Below are positions 56,092-64,000 of a stretch of 64,000 nucleotides of DNA, one piece after another; the first letter of the stretch is position 1, and every line of letters begins with the position of its first letter. The DNA comes from Sinorhizobium sojae CCBAU 05684. GTDB taxonomy: Bacteria > Pseudomonadota > Alphaproteobacteria > Rhizobiales > Rhizobiaceae. A program made the translations under genes and the position numbers. The DNA lies in contig NZ_CP023068.1 of assembly GCF_002288525.1 (NCBI RefSeq), forward strand, positions 744,001 to 808,000, read 5' to 3'. The notes beneath the pieces were generated by a model. It did no database searches and was not told where the DNA came from. It worked only from the letters and a program-made list of their open reading frames with translations.

Positions 56092-56721
56092 ATGTCGCAG
56101 GTTGGTGGAGGCCGGGTTTTAATCGCTGAGCGAAACCCTCTGGTGATTGCCGCCCTTCGGGGGCTTTTTTCGGAAAGTACTAACTTTACGGTCGTCGAGA
56201 CGGCCCGTTCATCGGCCGAGCTCTGCAGCAAACTCGCCTTTGTGGAGGCGGACTGCGTTCTGCTCGGCTGGCAACTCGACGATGCCGAGGCACCCGAGGT
56301 GTTGGCCGATCTCGGCCGGCTGGGGATCGAGCCGAGGATCGTTCTCTTTGCCGATACCGACGCCCCTTCCATCGTCAGCGAGGCGATCCGGCTCGGCGTC
56401 AACGGCCTCTGCTATCAGTTCGAAGACCCCGAAATCCTCTTTGCGACGCTGACCGCCGTGATGAAGGGCCGGATCTGCATTCCCTATACGGTGCTCTCCA
56501 AGATCCCGAACAGGCCGTTCCAACAACTCACCTCTCGCGAAACCGAGCTGCTCGGCATGTTGGCCAATGGCTGGACCAATGTTCAAATCGCCACGCGAAC
56601 AGGCATTTCCGAGAATACGGTGAAGTACCACCTCAAGAATCTGTACGACAAGCTTGAAGTCCGCAATCGCGCCATGGCCGTTGCGCTCTACACGAAGGAG
56701 CGCCGGCGCAACGCGGGCTGA
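56092..56721 (+). CDS. LuxR/NarL-type regulator with non-phosphorylatable receiver
   Basis: This 209-residue protein has an N-terminal receiver-like domain and a C-terminal LuxR HTH (LTSRETELLGMLANGWTNVQI... ISENTVKYHLKNLYDKL). The acidic pocket is gone (IAERNP instead of DDHP), and the phospho-acceptor position is G59 (CVLLGWQL), so control must be by another ligand, protein contact or amount, as in CsgD/VpsT-like matrix regulators. CAGGGAGGCAC precedes the ATG. Its place at the end of the adhesin region suggests a role in surface traits. No W[FLM][TS]R c-di-GMP motif is seen. Confidence 0.82.
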   Translation: MSQVGGGRVLIAERNPLVIAALRGLFSESTNFTVVETARSSAELCSKLAFVEADCVLLGWQLDDAEAPEVLADLGRLGIEPRIVLFADTDAPSIVSEAIRLGVNGLCYQFEDPEILFATLTAVMKGRICIPYTVLSKIPNRPFQQLTSRETELLGMLANGWTNVQIATRTGISENTVKYHLKNLYDKLEVRNRAMAVALYTKERRRNAG

Positions 56722-56726
56722 TGCCA

Positions 56727-56829
56727 GTGCATTGGCCCGAAAAATCGTGCCGATGTTCGGAATGCTCGATGCGCAGATTCAAGGAGTTACAGCGATCTTT
56801 GCGCGTCTGAAAAGACGCGCGGCGTAGCA
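56727..56829 (+). repeat. RIME1-like intergenic repeat
   Basis: This diverged copy has GTGCATTGGCCCGAAAAATCG, then TGCTCGATGCGCAGATTC and the right palindrome GCGCGTCTGAAAAGACGCGC. It begins six bases after the LuxR-type gene stop. Confidence 0.75.
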
Positions 56830-57108
56830 GCGGTCGTTTCGGACCGATTTGCGGCCGACCATCACGCCACCTGGTGCGCTAGTTCACGACACGCGTTCGC
56901 TACCGCCGAATCTGCCGCAGCCAAATGACACCCACGGGTAGTCATTCCCTACCCAAGCCTTTCCATTGACCACCCGTCCGGGCGCTTCTGTGCTGCCCGT
57001 CCGGCATTCTTTTCTGCCTGAGCGAGTGTTGTGCCGAAACGGCCCGAACGGCAGGTTTGGCGTCGGCACCAGTCCGCACCCGTGGACGCCGCAGGTATCG
57101 GAGGAATC
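56830..57108 (+). promoter_or_regulatory. Region upstream of sgaA
   Basis: These 279 bp have no gene. They contain GGGTAGTCATTCCCTACCC, with arms GGGTAG and CTACCC around seven bases, which is a possible binding site about 155 bp upstream of sgaA. No clear -35/-10 pair is seen. Confidence 0.35.
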
Positions 57109-58299
57109 ATGACAGGCTACAATCATCTCTTCATTCCAGGCCCGACCAACATTCCCGAACAGGTTCGCCAGGCGATGAACCTGCCGATGGAGGACATGCG
57201 CTCCCCGCGGTATCCGGAGCTGACACTGCCGCTCTTCGCCGACGTCAAGAAGGTCTTCAAGAACGAGAACGGCCGCGTCTTCATCTATCCCTCTTCGGGA
57301 ACCGGCGCCTGGGAAGCGGCGATGACCAATGTGCTCTCGCCCGGCGATCGCGTGCTGATGAGCCGCTTCGGCCAGTTTTCGCATCTCTGGGTCGATATGG
57401 CTGAACGCCTGGGCTTCGAGGTCGATTGCCTCGATATGGAATGGGGCACGGGCGTGCCGGTCGAGCTCTATGCGGAGCGGCTTTCTGCCGACAAGGCGCA
57501 TAGCATCAAGGCCGTCTTCGTGACCCATAACGAAACCGCGACCGGCGTCACCTCGGATGTCGCCGCCGTCCGGGCGGCCCTCGACGCCTGCAACCATCCG
57601 GCCCTGCTCTTCGTCGACGGTGTCTCCTCCATCGGCTCCATCGATTTCCGGCAGGACGAATGGGGGGTCGACTGCGCCGTCTCCGGCTCGCAAAAGGGCT
57701 TCATGCTGCCCGCGGGCCTCGGCTTTCTTTCCGTCAGTCAAAAGGCGCTCGAAGCGGCGAAGACGGCGCGTCACATGCGCTGCTACTTCTCCTTCGACGA
57801 CATGATCAAGACCAATGACACGGGCTATTTCCCGTATACGCCGCCGACGCAGCTGTTGCGCGGTTTGCGCGCCGCGCTCGACCTGATCTTCGAGGAAGGT
57901 CTCGAAAACATCTTCGCACGCCACCACCACCTTGCGAACGGCGTCCGCGCCGCCGTCTCCGCCTGGGGCCTCAAACTCTGCGCGACCGAACCGAAGTGGC
58001 ATTCCGATACGGTGTCGGCGATCCGGGTGCCGGAAGGCGTCGATGGCGCCGAAGTCATCCGCCATGCTTACCGCACCTACAACACCTCGCTCGGCAGCGG
58101 ACTCAGCAAGGTGGCCGGCAAGGTCTTCCGCATCGGCCATCTCGGTTCGCTGAACGAAGTCATGGTTCTCGGCGCGCTTTCGGCCGCCGAGCTCACACTG
58201 CTCGATTGCGGCGTGAAAATCGAGCCGGGTTCCGGCGTGGGCGCGGCTATCAGCCAGTTCCGCTCCGCCGCGGCGGCGTCGACCGCGAAAGCGGCTTGA
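57109..58299 (+). CDS. sgaA: Serine-glyoxylate aminotransferase
   Basis: This 396-residue fold-type I PLP enzyme (AGAT family) makes glycine and hydroxypyruvate from glyoxylate and serine. The N-terminus HLFIPGPTNIPEQVRQAM, the YPSSGTGAWEA loop and the PLP lysine K196 (VSGSQKGFML) are typical. The ATG at 57109 follows CGGAGGAATC. It leads an operon with mcl and mtkAB, the same enzyme set as in the serine cycle of Methylobacterium, so it probably recycles the glyoxylate formed by malyl-CoA cleavage. Confidence 0.93.
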   Translation: MTGYNHLFIPGPTNIPEQVRQAMNLPMEDMRSPRYPELTLPLFADVKKVFKNENGRVFIYPSSGTGAWEAAMTNVLSPGDRVLMSRFGQFSHLWVDMAERLGFEVDCLDMEWGTGVPVELYAERLSADKAHSIKAVFVTHNETATGVTSDVAAVRAALDACNHPALLFVDGVSSIGSIDFRQDEWGVDCAVSGSQKGFMLPAGLGFLSVSQKALEAAKTARHMRCYFSFDDMIKTNDTGYFPYTPPTQLLRGLRAALDLIFEEGLENIFARHHHLANGVRAAVSAWGLKLCATEPKWHSDTVSAIRVPEGVDGAEVIRHAYRTYNTSLGSGLSKVAGKVFRIGHLGSLNEVMVLGALSAAELTLLDCGVKIEPGSGVGAAISQFRSAAAASTAKAA

Positions 58300-58316
58300 A
58301 AAGAGGGGAGGATTTC

Positions 58317-59261
58317 ATGAGCCATACGATCAATCATCTTCGTCGGCTGCGCCTGCAGCGCAGTGAACTTGCCGTGCCGGGCTCCAATCCCGAAATGATC
58401 GAGAAGGCTGCCAATTCGGACGCCGACTACATCTTTCTCGACATCGAGGATGCCGTGGCGCCGCCGGATAAGGAACGCGCCCGCGCAAATATCGTGGCGG
58501 CGCTCAACCAAATCGACTGGCGCGGCCGCGGCAAAACCATTTCGGTCCGTATCAATGGCCTGGACACGCACTACATGTACCGCGACGTCGTCGACCTGAT
58601 GGAACAGGCGGGCGACCGGATCGACACATTGCTGGTGCCGAAGGTCGGCGTTCCGGCCGATCTGTATATGGTCGAGGCGATGGTCAATCAGATCGAGATC
58701 GCCAAGGGTTACGAGACCCGCGTCGGTCTTGAGGCGCTGATCGAGACGGCGCTCGGCATGGCCAATGTCGAGGCCATCGCCTCCTATGGCGGCCGGCTGG
58801 AAGCGCTGCACTTCGGCGTCGCCGACTATGCGGCGAGCTTGAAGGCCCGCACCGTCAACATCGGCGGCCTCAACCCCGACTATCCCGGCGATCAATGGCA
58901 TTTCGGCCTGTCGCGGATGACGGTTGCCTGCCGCGCCTACGGTCTGCGCGCAATCGACGGTCCCTTCGGCGATTTCTCGGATCCCAAGGGCTACAGGGCT
59001 GCGGCACGCCGCGCCGCTGCCCTCGGCATCGAAGGCAAGTGGGCGATCCATCCGAGCCAAATCGCTCTCGCCAACGATATCTTTTCGCCGCCGGAAAAGG
59101 AGGTCGACCGCGCCCGTCGGATCATCGAAGCGCTGAAGCTCGCCGAGAGCCAGGGCAAGGGTGCTGCCTCGCTCGACGGCAAGATGATCGACGCTGCTTC
59201 GGAACGCATGGCGCGCAACGTGCTCGCCACCCATGACGCAATCACAGCCGGCGGCCGCTAA
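58317..59261 (+). CDS. mcl: Malyl-CoA lyase (HpcH/CitE family)
   Basis: This 314-residue TIM-barrel lyase cleaves L-malyl-CoA to glyoxylate and acetyl-CoA. It has the family's [20 protein letters not shown] start, the Mg-binding [13 protein letters not shown], the VGLEALIET strand and KWAIHPSQI near the end. GGGGAGGATTTC precedes the ATG. Context with malate thiokinase subunits supports malyl-CoA rather than citramalyl-CoA as substrate. Confidence 0.92.
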   Translation: MSHTINHLRRLRLQRSELAVPGSNPEMIEKAANSDADYIFLDIEDAVAPPDKERARANIVAALNQIDWRGRGKTISVRINGLDTHYMYRDVVDLMEQAGDRIDTLLVPKVGVPADLYMVEAMVNQIEIAKGYETRVGLEALIETALGMANVEAIASYGGRLEALHFGVADYAASLKARTVNIGGLNPDYPGDQWHFGLSRMTVACRAYGLRAIDGPFGDFSDPKGYRAAARRAAALGIEGKWAIHPSQIALANDIFSPPEKEVDRARRIIEALKLAESQGKGAASLDGKMIDAASERMARNVLATHDAITAGGR

Positions 59262-59274
59262 AGGAGGGAACCCC

Positions 59275-60459
59275 ATGGACATTCATGAATACCAGGCCAA
59301 GGAACTGCTCTCCCGTTACCACATCAATATTCCGCGCGGTGGCCTCGCCTATAGTCCCGAGCAGGCGGCCTATCGCGCCCGGGAGATCGGCGGTGACCGA
59401 TGGGTGGTCAAGGCGCAGATCCATTCCGGGGCGCGCGGCAAGGCAGGCGGCATCAAGTTCTGCTCGTCCGATCACGAGATCGTCGAGGCCGCCGACTCCA
59501 TGCTGGGCCGCACGCTCGTGACGCACCAGACCGGATCGCAGGGAAAACTGGTGAGCCGCCTTTATGTCGAGGAGGCGACGGACATCGAGCGCGAGATCTA
59601 TCTCGGTTTCGTGCTCGACCGCAAATCCGAGCGCATCATGATCGTTGCCTCGTCCTCAGGCGGAATGGAGATCGAGGAGATCGCCGAAGCCGAGCCGGAC
59701 TCGATCATCCGCGCGACCGTCGATCCAGGCGTCGGCATGCAGGAGTTTCAGGCCCGCGAAATCGCATTCGGCCTCGGAATCGACAATGCCCTGATCGGCC
59801 GCGCCACCCAGACCCTGCTCGGCTGCTACCGCGCCTTCGTCGACTATGATGCCTCGATGCTGGAGATCAACCCGCTGGTGGTGACCCGCGGGGGTGACCT
59901 CGTGGCCCTCGACGCCAAGATGAGCTTCGACGAAAACGCGCTCTTCCGCCGGCCCCAGATCGCGGAAATGCGCGACAAGAGCCAGGAGGATCCGCGCGAG
60001 ACATACGCATCCGATCGCGGCCTCTCCTATGTCGGCCTCGACGGCAATATCGGCTGCATCATCAATGGTGCGGGCTTGGCCATGGCCACCATGGACATGA
60101 TCAAGATCGCCGGCGGCGAGCCCGCGAACTTCCTCGACATCGGCGGCGGCGCCTCGCCCGAGCGTGTGGCAAAATCCTTCCGCGCGGTGCTGCGCGACAA
60201 GAACGTCGAAACCATCCTCGTCAACATCTTCGCCGGCATCAACCGCTGCGACTGGGTGGCCGAAGGCGTGATCAAGGCCTTGAAGGAAGTGGGCGTGCCG
60301 GTTCCGCTCGTCGTCCGCCTCTCCGGCACCAATATGGAAGAGGGCCGACGCATCCTCGCCGAATCCGGCGAAAACATCATCGTCGCAGAAACGTTGGCTG
60401 AAGCTGCCGAGAAGGCCGTCGCCGCATGGCGTGCGTTCACCGCCGGCAAGGCTGCTTGA
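59275..60459 (+). CDS. mtkA: Malate-CoA ligase (malate thiokinase) beta subunit
   Basis: This 394-residue ATP-grasp protein, a SucC relative, starts [20 protein letters not shown]. It has the [14 protein letters not shown] nucleotide loop and the LEINPLVVT metal site. With MtkB it makes malyl-CoA from malate, CoA and ATP. The assignment to malate rather than succinate comes from the neighbours mcl and sgaA and from sequence flavour; a housekeeping sucCD is expected elsewhere. AAGGAGGGAACCCC precedes the ATG. Confidence 0.9.
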   Translation: MDIHEYQAKELLSRYHINIPRGGLAYSPEQAAYRAREIGGDRWVVKAQIHSGARGKAGGIKFCSSDHEIVEAADSMLGRTLVTHQTGSQGKLVSRLYVEEATDIEREIYLGFVLDRKSERIMIVASSSGGMEIEEIAEAEPDSIIRATVDPGVGMQEFQAREIAFGLGIDNALIGRATQTLLGCYRAFVDYDASMLEINPLVVTRGGDLVALDAKMSFDENALFRRPQIAEMRDKSQEDPRETYASDRGLSYVGLDGNIGCIINGAGLAMATMDMIKIAGGEPANFLDIGGGASPERVAKSFRAVLRDKNVETILVNIFAGINRCDWVAEGVIKALKEVGVPVPLVVRLSGTNMEEGRRILAESGENIIVAETLAEAAEKAVAAWRAFTAGKAA

Positions 60460-60471
60460 GGAGGCTGAAAC

Positions 60472-61371
60472 ATGTCCATTCTACTCGACAAAGACACACG
60501 CGTCATCGTCCAGGGCTTCACCGGCAAGATCGGCAGCTTCCACGCCGAGGACATGAAGCGCTACGGCACCAACGTGGTCGGCGGCGTCACACCCGGCAAG
60601 GGCGGCCAGAGCCATCTCGGTATGCCGGTATTCAACACGGTGAAGGGCGCCGTGCAGGAAACCGGTGCCGATGCCTCGATCATCTTCGTGCCGCCGCCCT
60701 TTGCGGCCGACTCGATCATGGAAGCGGCCGACGCCGGAATCCGGCTCTGCGTCTGCATCACCGACGGCATCCCCTCCCAGGATATGATCAGGGTCAAGCG
60801 ATACATGCGGCGCTACCGCTTCGAGGATCGCATGACGCTCATCGGGCCGAACTGCGCAGGTATGATCACGCCTGGTGAGGCGATGATGGGAATCATGCCC
60901 GGCTCGATCTATCTGCCCGGCCGCGTCGGCATCGTCGGCCGCTCGGGTACGCTCGGATACGAGGCCGCAAGCCAGATGAAGGCGCGCGGCATCGGCGTGT
61001 CGACCTCGGTCGGGATCGGCGGAGACCCCGTCAACGGCTCGTCCTTCAAGGACATGCTGCAACTGTTCGAACAGGACCCCAACACCGATGCGGTTCTGAT
61101 GATCGGCGAGATCGGCGGACCACAGGAAGCGGAGGCCGCGCTCTGGGCGCGTGACAACATGAAGAAGCCGCTGATCGCCTATATCGCAGGGCTTTCGGCC
61201 CCGAAGGGCCGTCGCATGGGCCACGCCGGCGCCATCATATCCGCGTTCGGCGAATCGGCGCAGGAAAAGGTCGAGATCCTGAAGAGCGCTGGCGTCACCA
61301 TCGTGCCGACCCCGTCTTCATTCGGCGAAACGGTGGCGGATGTGATGGCGGCCATGACAAAGGCTGCCTGA
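60472..61371 (+). CDS. mtkB: Malate-CoA ligase (malate thiokinase) alpha subunit
   Basis: This 299-residue protein is a SucD relative with the CoA-binding Rossmann domain (VIVQGFTGKIGSFHAEDM), a GPNCAGMITPGE loop and the phospho-His H251 (RRMGHAGAII). It forms the active enzyme with MtkA, whose gene ends 12 bp upstream. GAGGAGGCTG precedes the ATG. No ppc, hprA, glyA or gck follows; the next gene is a transporter, so the full serine cycle is not encoded in the window. Confidence 0.9.
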   Translation: MSILLDKDTRVIVQGFTGKIGSFHAEDMKRYGTNVVGGVTPGKGGQSHLGMPVFNTVKGAVQETGADASIIFVPPPFAADSIMEAADAGIRLCVCITDGIPSQDMIRVKRYMRRYRFEDRMTLIGPNCAGMITPGEAMMGIMPGSIYLPGRVGIVGRSGTLGYEAASQMKARGIGVSTSVGIGGDPVNGSSFKDMLQLFEQDPNTDAVLMIGEIGGPQEAEAALWARDNMKKPLIAYIAGLSAPKGRRMGHAGAIISAFGESAQEKVEILKSAGVTIVPTPSSFGETVADVMAAMTKAA

Positions 61372-61396
61372 TTGGAAGACTCCCGCTTGCCGGTGA

Positions 61397-61411
61397 CCGG
61401 TCCCTGACCGG
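61397..61411 (+). terminator. Hairpin after mtkB
   Basis: CCGGTC-CCT-GACCGG is a perfect 6-bp stem 25 bases after the mtkB stop, followed by GAGAAATGG. It may end the sgaA-mtkB transcript. The 12-mer AAGACTCCCGCT occurs at 61376 and again at 61487 in the same spacer; its meaning is unknown. Confidence 0.4.
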
Positions 61412-61626
61412 GAGAAATGGAGCGCGCCACTCTCGTGCGCTTCGACAGGGGCGATCACCGGCGGCGGGCTCGACTTCAAAGCTGATAAGACTCCCGCTGG
61501 ATTGACGGATGTCAAAAACGTCTTGCTTTTGCCGCATCTCGAGCCGCGATCCACGGGACCGGATCTTATGGATGGCGAACCCACCAGCGGCACTGGCGCT
61601 CTGGAGGTTACTTGGGAGGAGCAAAA

Positions 61627-63219
61627 ATGGAGCCATCACGACCTAGGCAGTTCGATCCGGCCGTATTCTGGCCGGCCATGTTCATCATTCTCGGATTTGT
61701 CGGATGGGGAACCGCATTTCCTGAAAGCCTGTCTTCGGTCGCCAAGGTGGCTCTTGATGCGATCATCGCCCATTTTGGCTGGGGCTTCGTCGTCTCTTCC
61801 GCCGGCTTCCTGGTTTTCGCTCTGTTTCTGGCCGTGAGTCGCTTCGGCAAGATCCGGCTTGGACAGGATGAAGAGCGCCCGGAATTCCGCACGGCCTCTT
61901 GGATCTGCATGATGTTTAGCGTCGGCATGGGCATCGGCCTGATGTTCTGGGGCGTCGCGGAGCCAATCTACCACTTTGCAGATCCGCCCCACGGGCAGGC
62001 CGAGCCGAGGACACTCGAAGCGGCGCTTGTTACGATGAAGTATTCATATTTCCATTGGGCACTTCACCCTTGGGCCATCTATGCGGTGGTTGGCCTTGCC
62101 ATCGCCTATTTCACCTTCCGCAAGGGGAAGCCGAACCTGATTTCCGCCGCCTTCACGCCGATTCTCGGTGAGGCCGCGAGCGGGCCGATCGGCAAGGCTA
62201 TCGACGTGCTCGCCGTCATTGCAACACTGTTCGGGACTGCGACGTCGCTCGGCCTCGGCGCCCAGCAGATCAACAGCGGTATGAACTTCCTCTGGGGCAC
62301 GGGCGTTTCCAACGCCATCGCCCTGACGATCATCGGCGTCATGACGGTGCTGTTCATACTCTCGGCAGTGTCTGGGGTGGGCAAAGGAATCCAGTTCCTT
62401 TCCAACATGAACATGATCATCGCAATGCTCCTGCTGGCATTCCTGGTGTGCATCGGCCCAACGATCTTCATGTTCAACACGTTCACGGAGTCGCTAGGCT
62501 TCTATCTGAGCGACCTCGTGTCCATGTCGTTGCGCACGGCCGCCTTCAGCGACGGCAAGTGGCTCGGCAGTTGGACCATTTTCTATTGGGCCTGGTGGAT
62601 ATCCTGGGCGCCCTTCGTCGGCGTGTTCATCGCGCGGATCTCGCGCGGTCGCACGATCAAGGAGTTCGTGACCGGCGTGCTCCTGATCCCGAGCGGCGTC
62701 ACCTTCATCTGGTTCACGATCATGGGCGGCACGGCACTTCATTCAGAACTTTTCGGCGCAGGTGGGATCGTCGAGGCCGTCACCAATGAGGGCGCGGCAG
62801 TCTCGCTCTTCACCCTTCTGGCACAGTATCCATTTTCCTGGATAACGTCGTTGATGGCCATTTTCCTGGTCGCCATCTTCTTCATCTCGGGCGCCGATGC
62901 GGGCGCGGTCGTGATGGGCATGCTGTCGTCACGCGGCGTACTGCAACCGAAACCTGGTATTGTGGTGCTTTGGGGCGTGCTTGCCGGTGCCTCGGCCGCC
63001 GTGCTTCTCGTTATGGGTGGGCTTCAGGGCCTCCAGACCGCCTCGATTATCGCGGCCGCACCGTTCCTGTTGGTGATGGTCGGGCTTTGCATTTCGCTAT
63101 GGCATTCCCTTCTCGACGAACTCGAAGAGGGAGGGGAGCGGCGGATTGCGACTGCGCCCGCGACGCCGGTCACGGAAACTGTCGAAGTTTCCGAACTGGC
63201 ACCTGAGGCAGTGTCGTGA
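61627..63219 (+). CDS. BCCT-family betaine/carnitine/choline transporter
   Basis: This 530-residue membrane protein has twelve helices. Family hallmarks are GMGIGLMFWGVAEPIYHF (Gly-rich helix and aromatic box), WALHPWAIYAVVGLAIAYF and WAWWISWAPFVGVFIARIS. It takes up a trimethylammonium or related zwitterion using Na+ or H+. The ATG at 61627 follows GGGAGGAGCAAAA. The tail is acidic and short, unlike the long sensing tail of BetP. The exact substrate cannot be told. Confidence 0.9.
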   Translation: MEPSRPRQFDPAVFWPAMFIILGFVGWGTAFPESLSSVAKVALDAIIAHFGWGFVVSSAGFLVFALFLAVSRFGKIRLGQDEERPEFRTASWICMMFSVGMGIGLMFWGVAEPIYHFADPPHGQAEPRTLEAALVTMKYSYFHWALHPWAIYAVVGLAIAYFTFRKGKPNLISAAFTPILGEAASGPIGKAIDVLAVIATLFGTATSLGLGAQQINSGMNFLWGTGVSNAIALTIIGVMTVLFILSAVSGVGKGIQFLSNMNMIIAMLLLAFLVCIGPTIFMFNTFTESLGFYLSDLVSMSLRTAAFSDGKWLGSWTIFYWAWWISWAPFVGVFIARISRGRTIKEFVTGVLLIPSGVTFIWFTIMGGTALHSELFGAGGIVEAVTNEGAAVSLFTLLAQYPFSWITSLMAIFLVAIFFISGADAGAVVMGMLSSRGVLQPKPGIVVLWGVLAGASAAVLLVMGGLQGLQTASIIAAAPFLLVMVGLCISLWHSLLDELEEGGERRIATAPATPVTETVEVSELAPEAVS

Positions 63220-63324
63220 TCTGATCACGCTCAACTGCGCGGCTGGCCCCAGGACCTGCCGCGCGGATTTCCGACGCGCTGACTTTCCTATCGGGCCGCT
63301 GCAGCGCCTTACCTCGCTTGCCGC

Positions 63325-63450
63325 GTTCGAGGTGCCAATCAGGTCGGATGATAATTGGCAGACGGGTCTGAAGCCGGTGCTGCCCCGCAACGGCAACAAG
63401 GGATCAAACGCCATGGCCTGCCGGGCCGGGAAGGAGTCGAGAGCGTCCGA
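63325..63450 (+). promoter_or_regulatory. Cobalamin-riboswitch-like element without a downstream gene
   Basis: In order, GAGGTGCC (63329-63336), a region up to GGCAG, CGGGTCTGAAGCCGG, then TGCTGCCCCGCAACGG (the B12-element core, compare GCTGCCCCCGCAACTG), and finally GCCATGGCCTGCCGG followed by GCCGGGAAGG match the block order of cobalamin aptamers. One C of the usual five in CCCCCGCAAC is lacking. On the plus strand no convincing gene follows before the convergent L,D-transpeptidase, so it is an orphan or has lost its gene. Confidence 0.6.
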
Positions 63451-63520
63451 CCGGACGGTTCCGAATCCCTGAATCCGGTCTGGAGCCTACACTCGACCGA
63501 TCGTGGGTGGCGGTCGAGGA

Positions 63521-63541
63521 CGCGGCCTGATCATGGCCGCG
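63521..63541 (+). terminator. Hairpin downstream of the riboswitch-like element
   Basis: CGCGGCC (63521-63527) pairs with GGCCGCG (63535-63541) around TGATCAT. It could be the expression platform or a terminator for the riboswitch transcript; no T-run follows. Confidence 0.35.
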
Positions 63542-63662
63542 CCCCTTGTCGGAGCATGGGCAGGTTCTTCCGGCTGGGCGCGCCCGCCTGCCTGTTCAAC
63601 GATGCAGCGGGCTTCCGAGCGGCGCCCGAGATCTTGTCCCTTGTGACGAAGGCCTCAATATT

Positions 63663-64000
63663 TTAGAGGACAACCACTTTCGTCCCAATCTTCACCCTTT
63701 CATAGAGGTCGACGACGTCCTCATTCGTCATTCGGAAACAGCCCGACGATGAGGAGCGCCCGACGCTTGTGGGATCATTCGAACCATGAATGCGGTAGAG
63801 GGTGTTGCCTAAATAGAGGGCCCGCGCGCCGAGCGGATTGTCGAGCCCGCCCACCATATGAGCAGGCAAGTCCGGTCTTCGGGCGCGCATTTCGGACGAC
63901 GGACGCCAATCCGGCCACGGGCGCTTGGCAGTCACCATCTCGGTTCCGCGCCAGCCATAACCTTCTCGTCCGACGCCCACGCTGTAACGAATGGCCGTTC
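63663..64000 (-). CDS. L,D-transpeptidase (YkuD domain), C-terminal part
   Basis: The N-terminus is cut by the right edge; the frame is open to the end of the window and reads AIRYSVGVGREGYGWRG inward. The YkuD core is complete at its end: IHGSNDPTSVG followed by SSGCFRMTNEDVVDLY, with the catalytic Cys in SGCFR and the upstream His in IHGSN. Such periplasmic enzymes form 3-3 crosslinks in peptidoglycan or attach outer-membrane proteins to it, as known in Rhizobiales. It converges with the BCCT gene across a 443-bp spacer that holds the riboswitch-like element. Confidence 0.9.
   Translation of the reverse strand, partial: TAIRYSVGVGREGYGWRGTEMVTAKRPWPDWRPSSEMRARRPDLPAHMVGGLDNPLGARALYLGNTLYRIHGSNDPTSVGRSSSSGCFRMTNEDVVDLYERVKIGTKVVVL

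Noticed and set aside
61372-61626. Glycine riboswitch upstream of the BCCT gene
   Set aside because: GGGAGA and CTCTC are present, but the conserved CGAAGGGGCAA core and the closing CAGGCAAAAGGAC segment are absent.
63355-63752. Short plus-strand open frames after the riboswitch-like element
   Set aside because: They have no ribosome-binding site and no similarity to cobalamin or cobalt transport proteins, and they overlap the aptamer or the convergent transpeptidase.

Overview
The window looks like part of a large replicon (megaplasmid or chromid) of a Sinorhizobium/Ensifer bacterium. The evidence is a syntenic succinoglycan-type exo/exs cluster, high GC, RIME-like intergenic repeats, a BioR-type operator and many sugar ABC importers. 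The exo gene set lacks exoH, exoT, exoW and exoV at their usual places. From memory this fits the S. fredii group better than S. meliloti, but no database comparison was possible.

Layout. 1-11.5 kb: exopolysaccharide cluster exoA(partial)-exoL-exoK-exoI-exoU-exoX on the minus strand, then exoY-exoF-exoQ-exoZ on plus and exoB on minus. 11.7-13.5 kb: queuosine precursor operon queC-queD-queE (the old exsB/C/D) behind a preQ1-I riboswitch. 13.7-18.8 kb: a small XRE protein, the exsG/exsF HWE-kinase/receiver pair and the secreted glycanase exsH. 18.9-22.9 kb: a divergently arranged sugar importer with an SDR epimerase. 22.9-25.9 kb: an S41-type protein lacking the catalytic lysine, an M50-CBS site-2 protease and a small secreted Cys-rich protein. 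26.2-33.7 kb: a LacI regulator facing a sugar catabolism/uptake operon with a clear promoter and operator. 33.9-39.0 kb: biotin operon bioBFDAZ behind a BioR box. 39.2-54.2 kb: a Lap-like adhesion locus with a GGDEF-dead membrane protein, a three-component type I secretion system, an RHH-PAS protein, a LapG-like protease and a giant adhesin built of thirteen near-identical 372-bp repeats. The adhesin is interrupted by a one-base deletion. 54.2-56.7 kb: a small secreted protein, a lipoprotein and a LuxR-type regulator with a receiver that cannot be phosphorylated. 57.1-61.4 kb: sgaA-mcl-mtkA-mtkB (serine-cycle type C2 metabolism). 61.6-63.2 kb: BCCT transporter. 63.3-63.5 kb: an orphan cobalamin-riboswitch-like element. 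63.7-64.0 kb: an L,D-transpeptidase running off the right end.

How it fits together. Much of the window concerns the cell surface: synthesis and trimming of an acidic exopolysaccharide (exo, exoK, exsH) and a type I secreted adhesin that a LapG-like protease could release. The best candidate for something not well described is the adhesin locus. It has the Lap parts list except LapD, and a membrane-bound degenerate GGDEF protein and an RHH-PAS protein sit where regulators would be expected. Its adhesin repeat array looks homogenised and carries a frameshift that could be phase variation, decay or a sequencing error.
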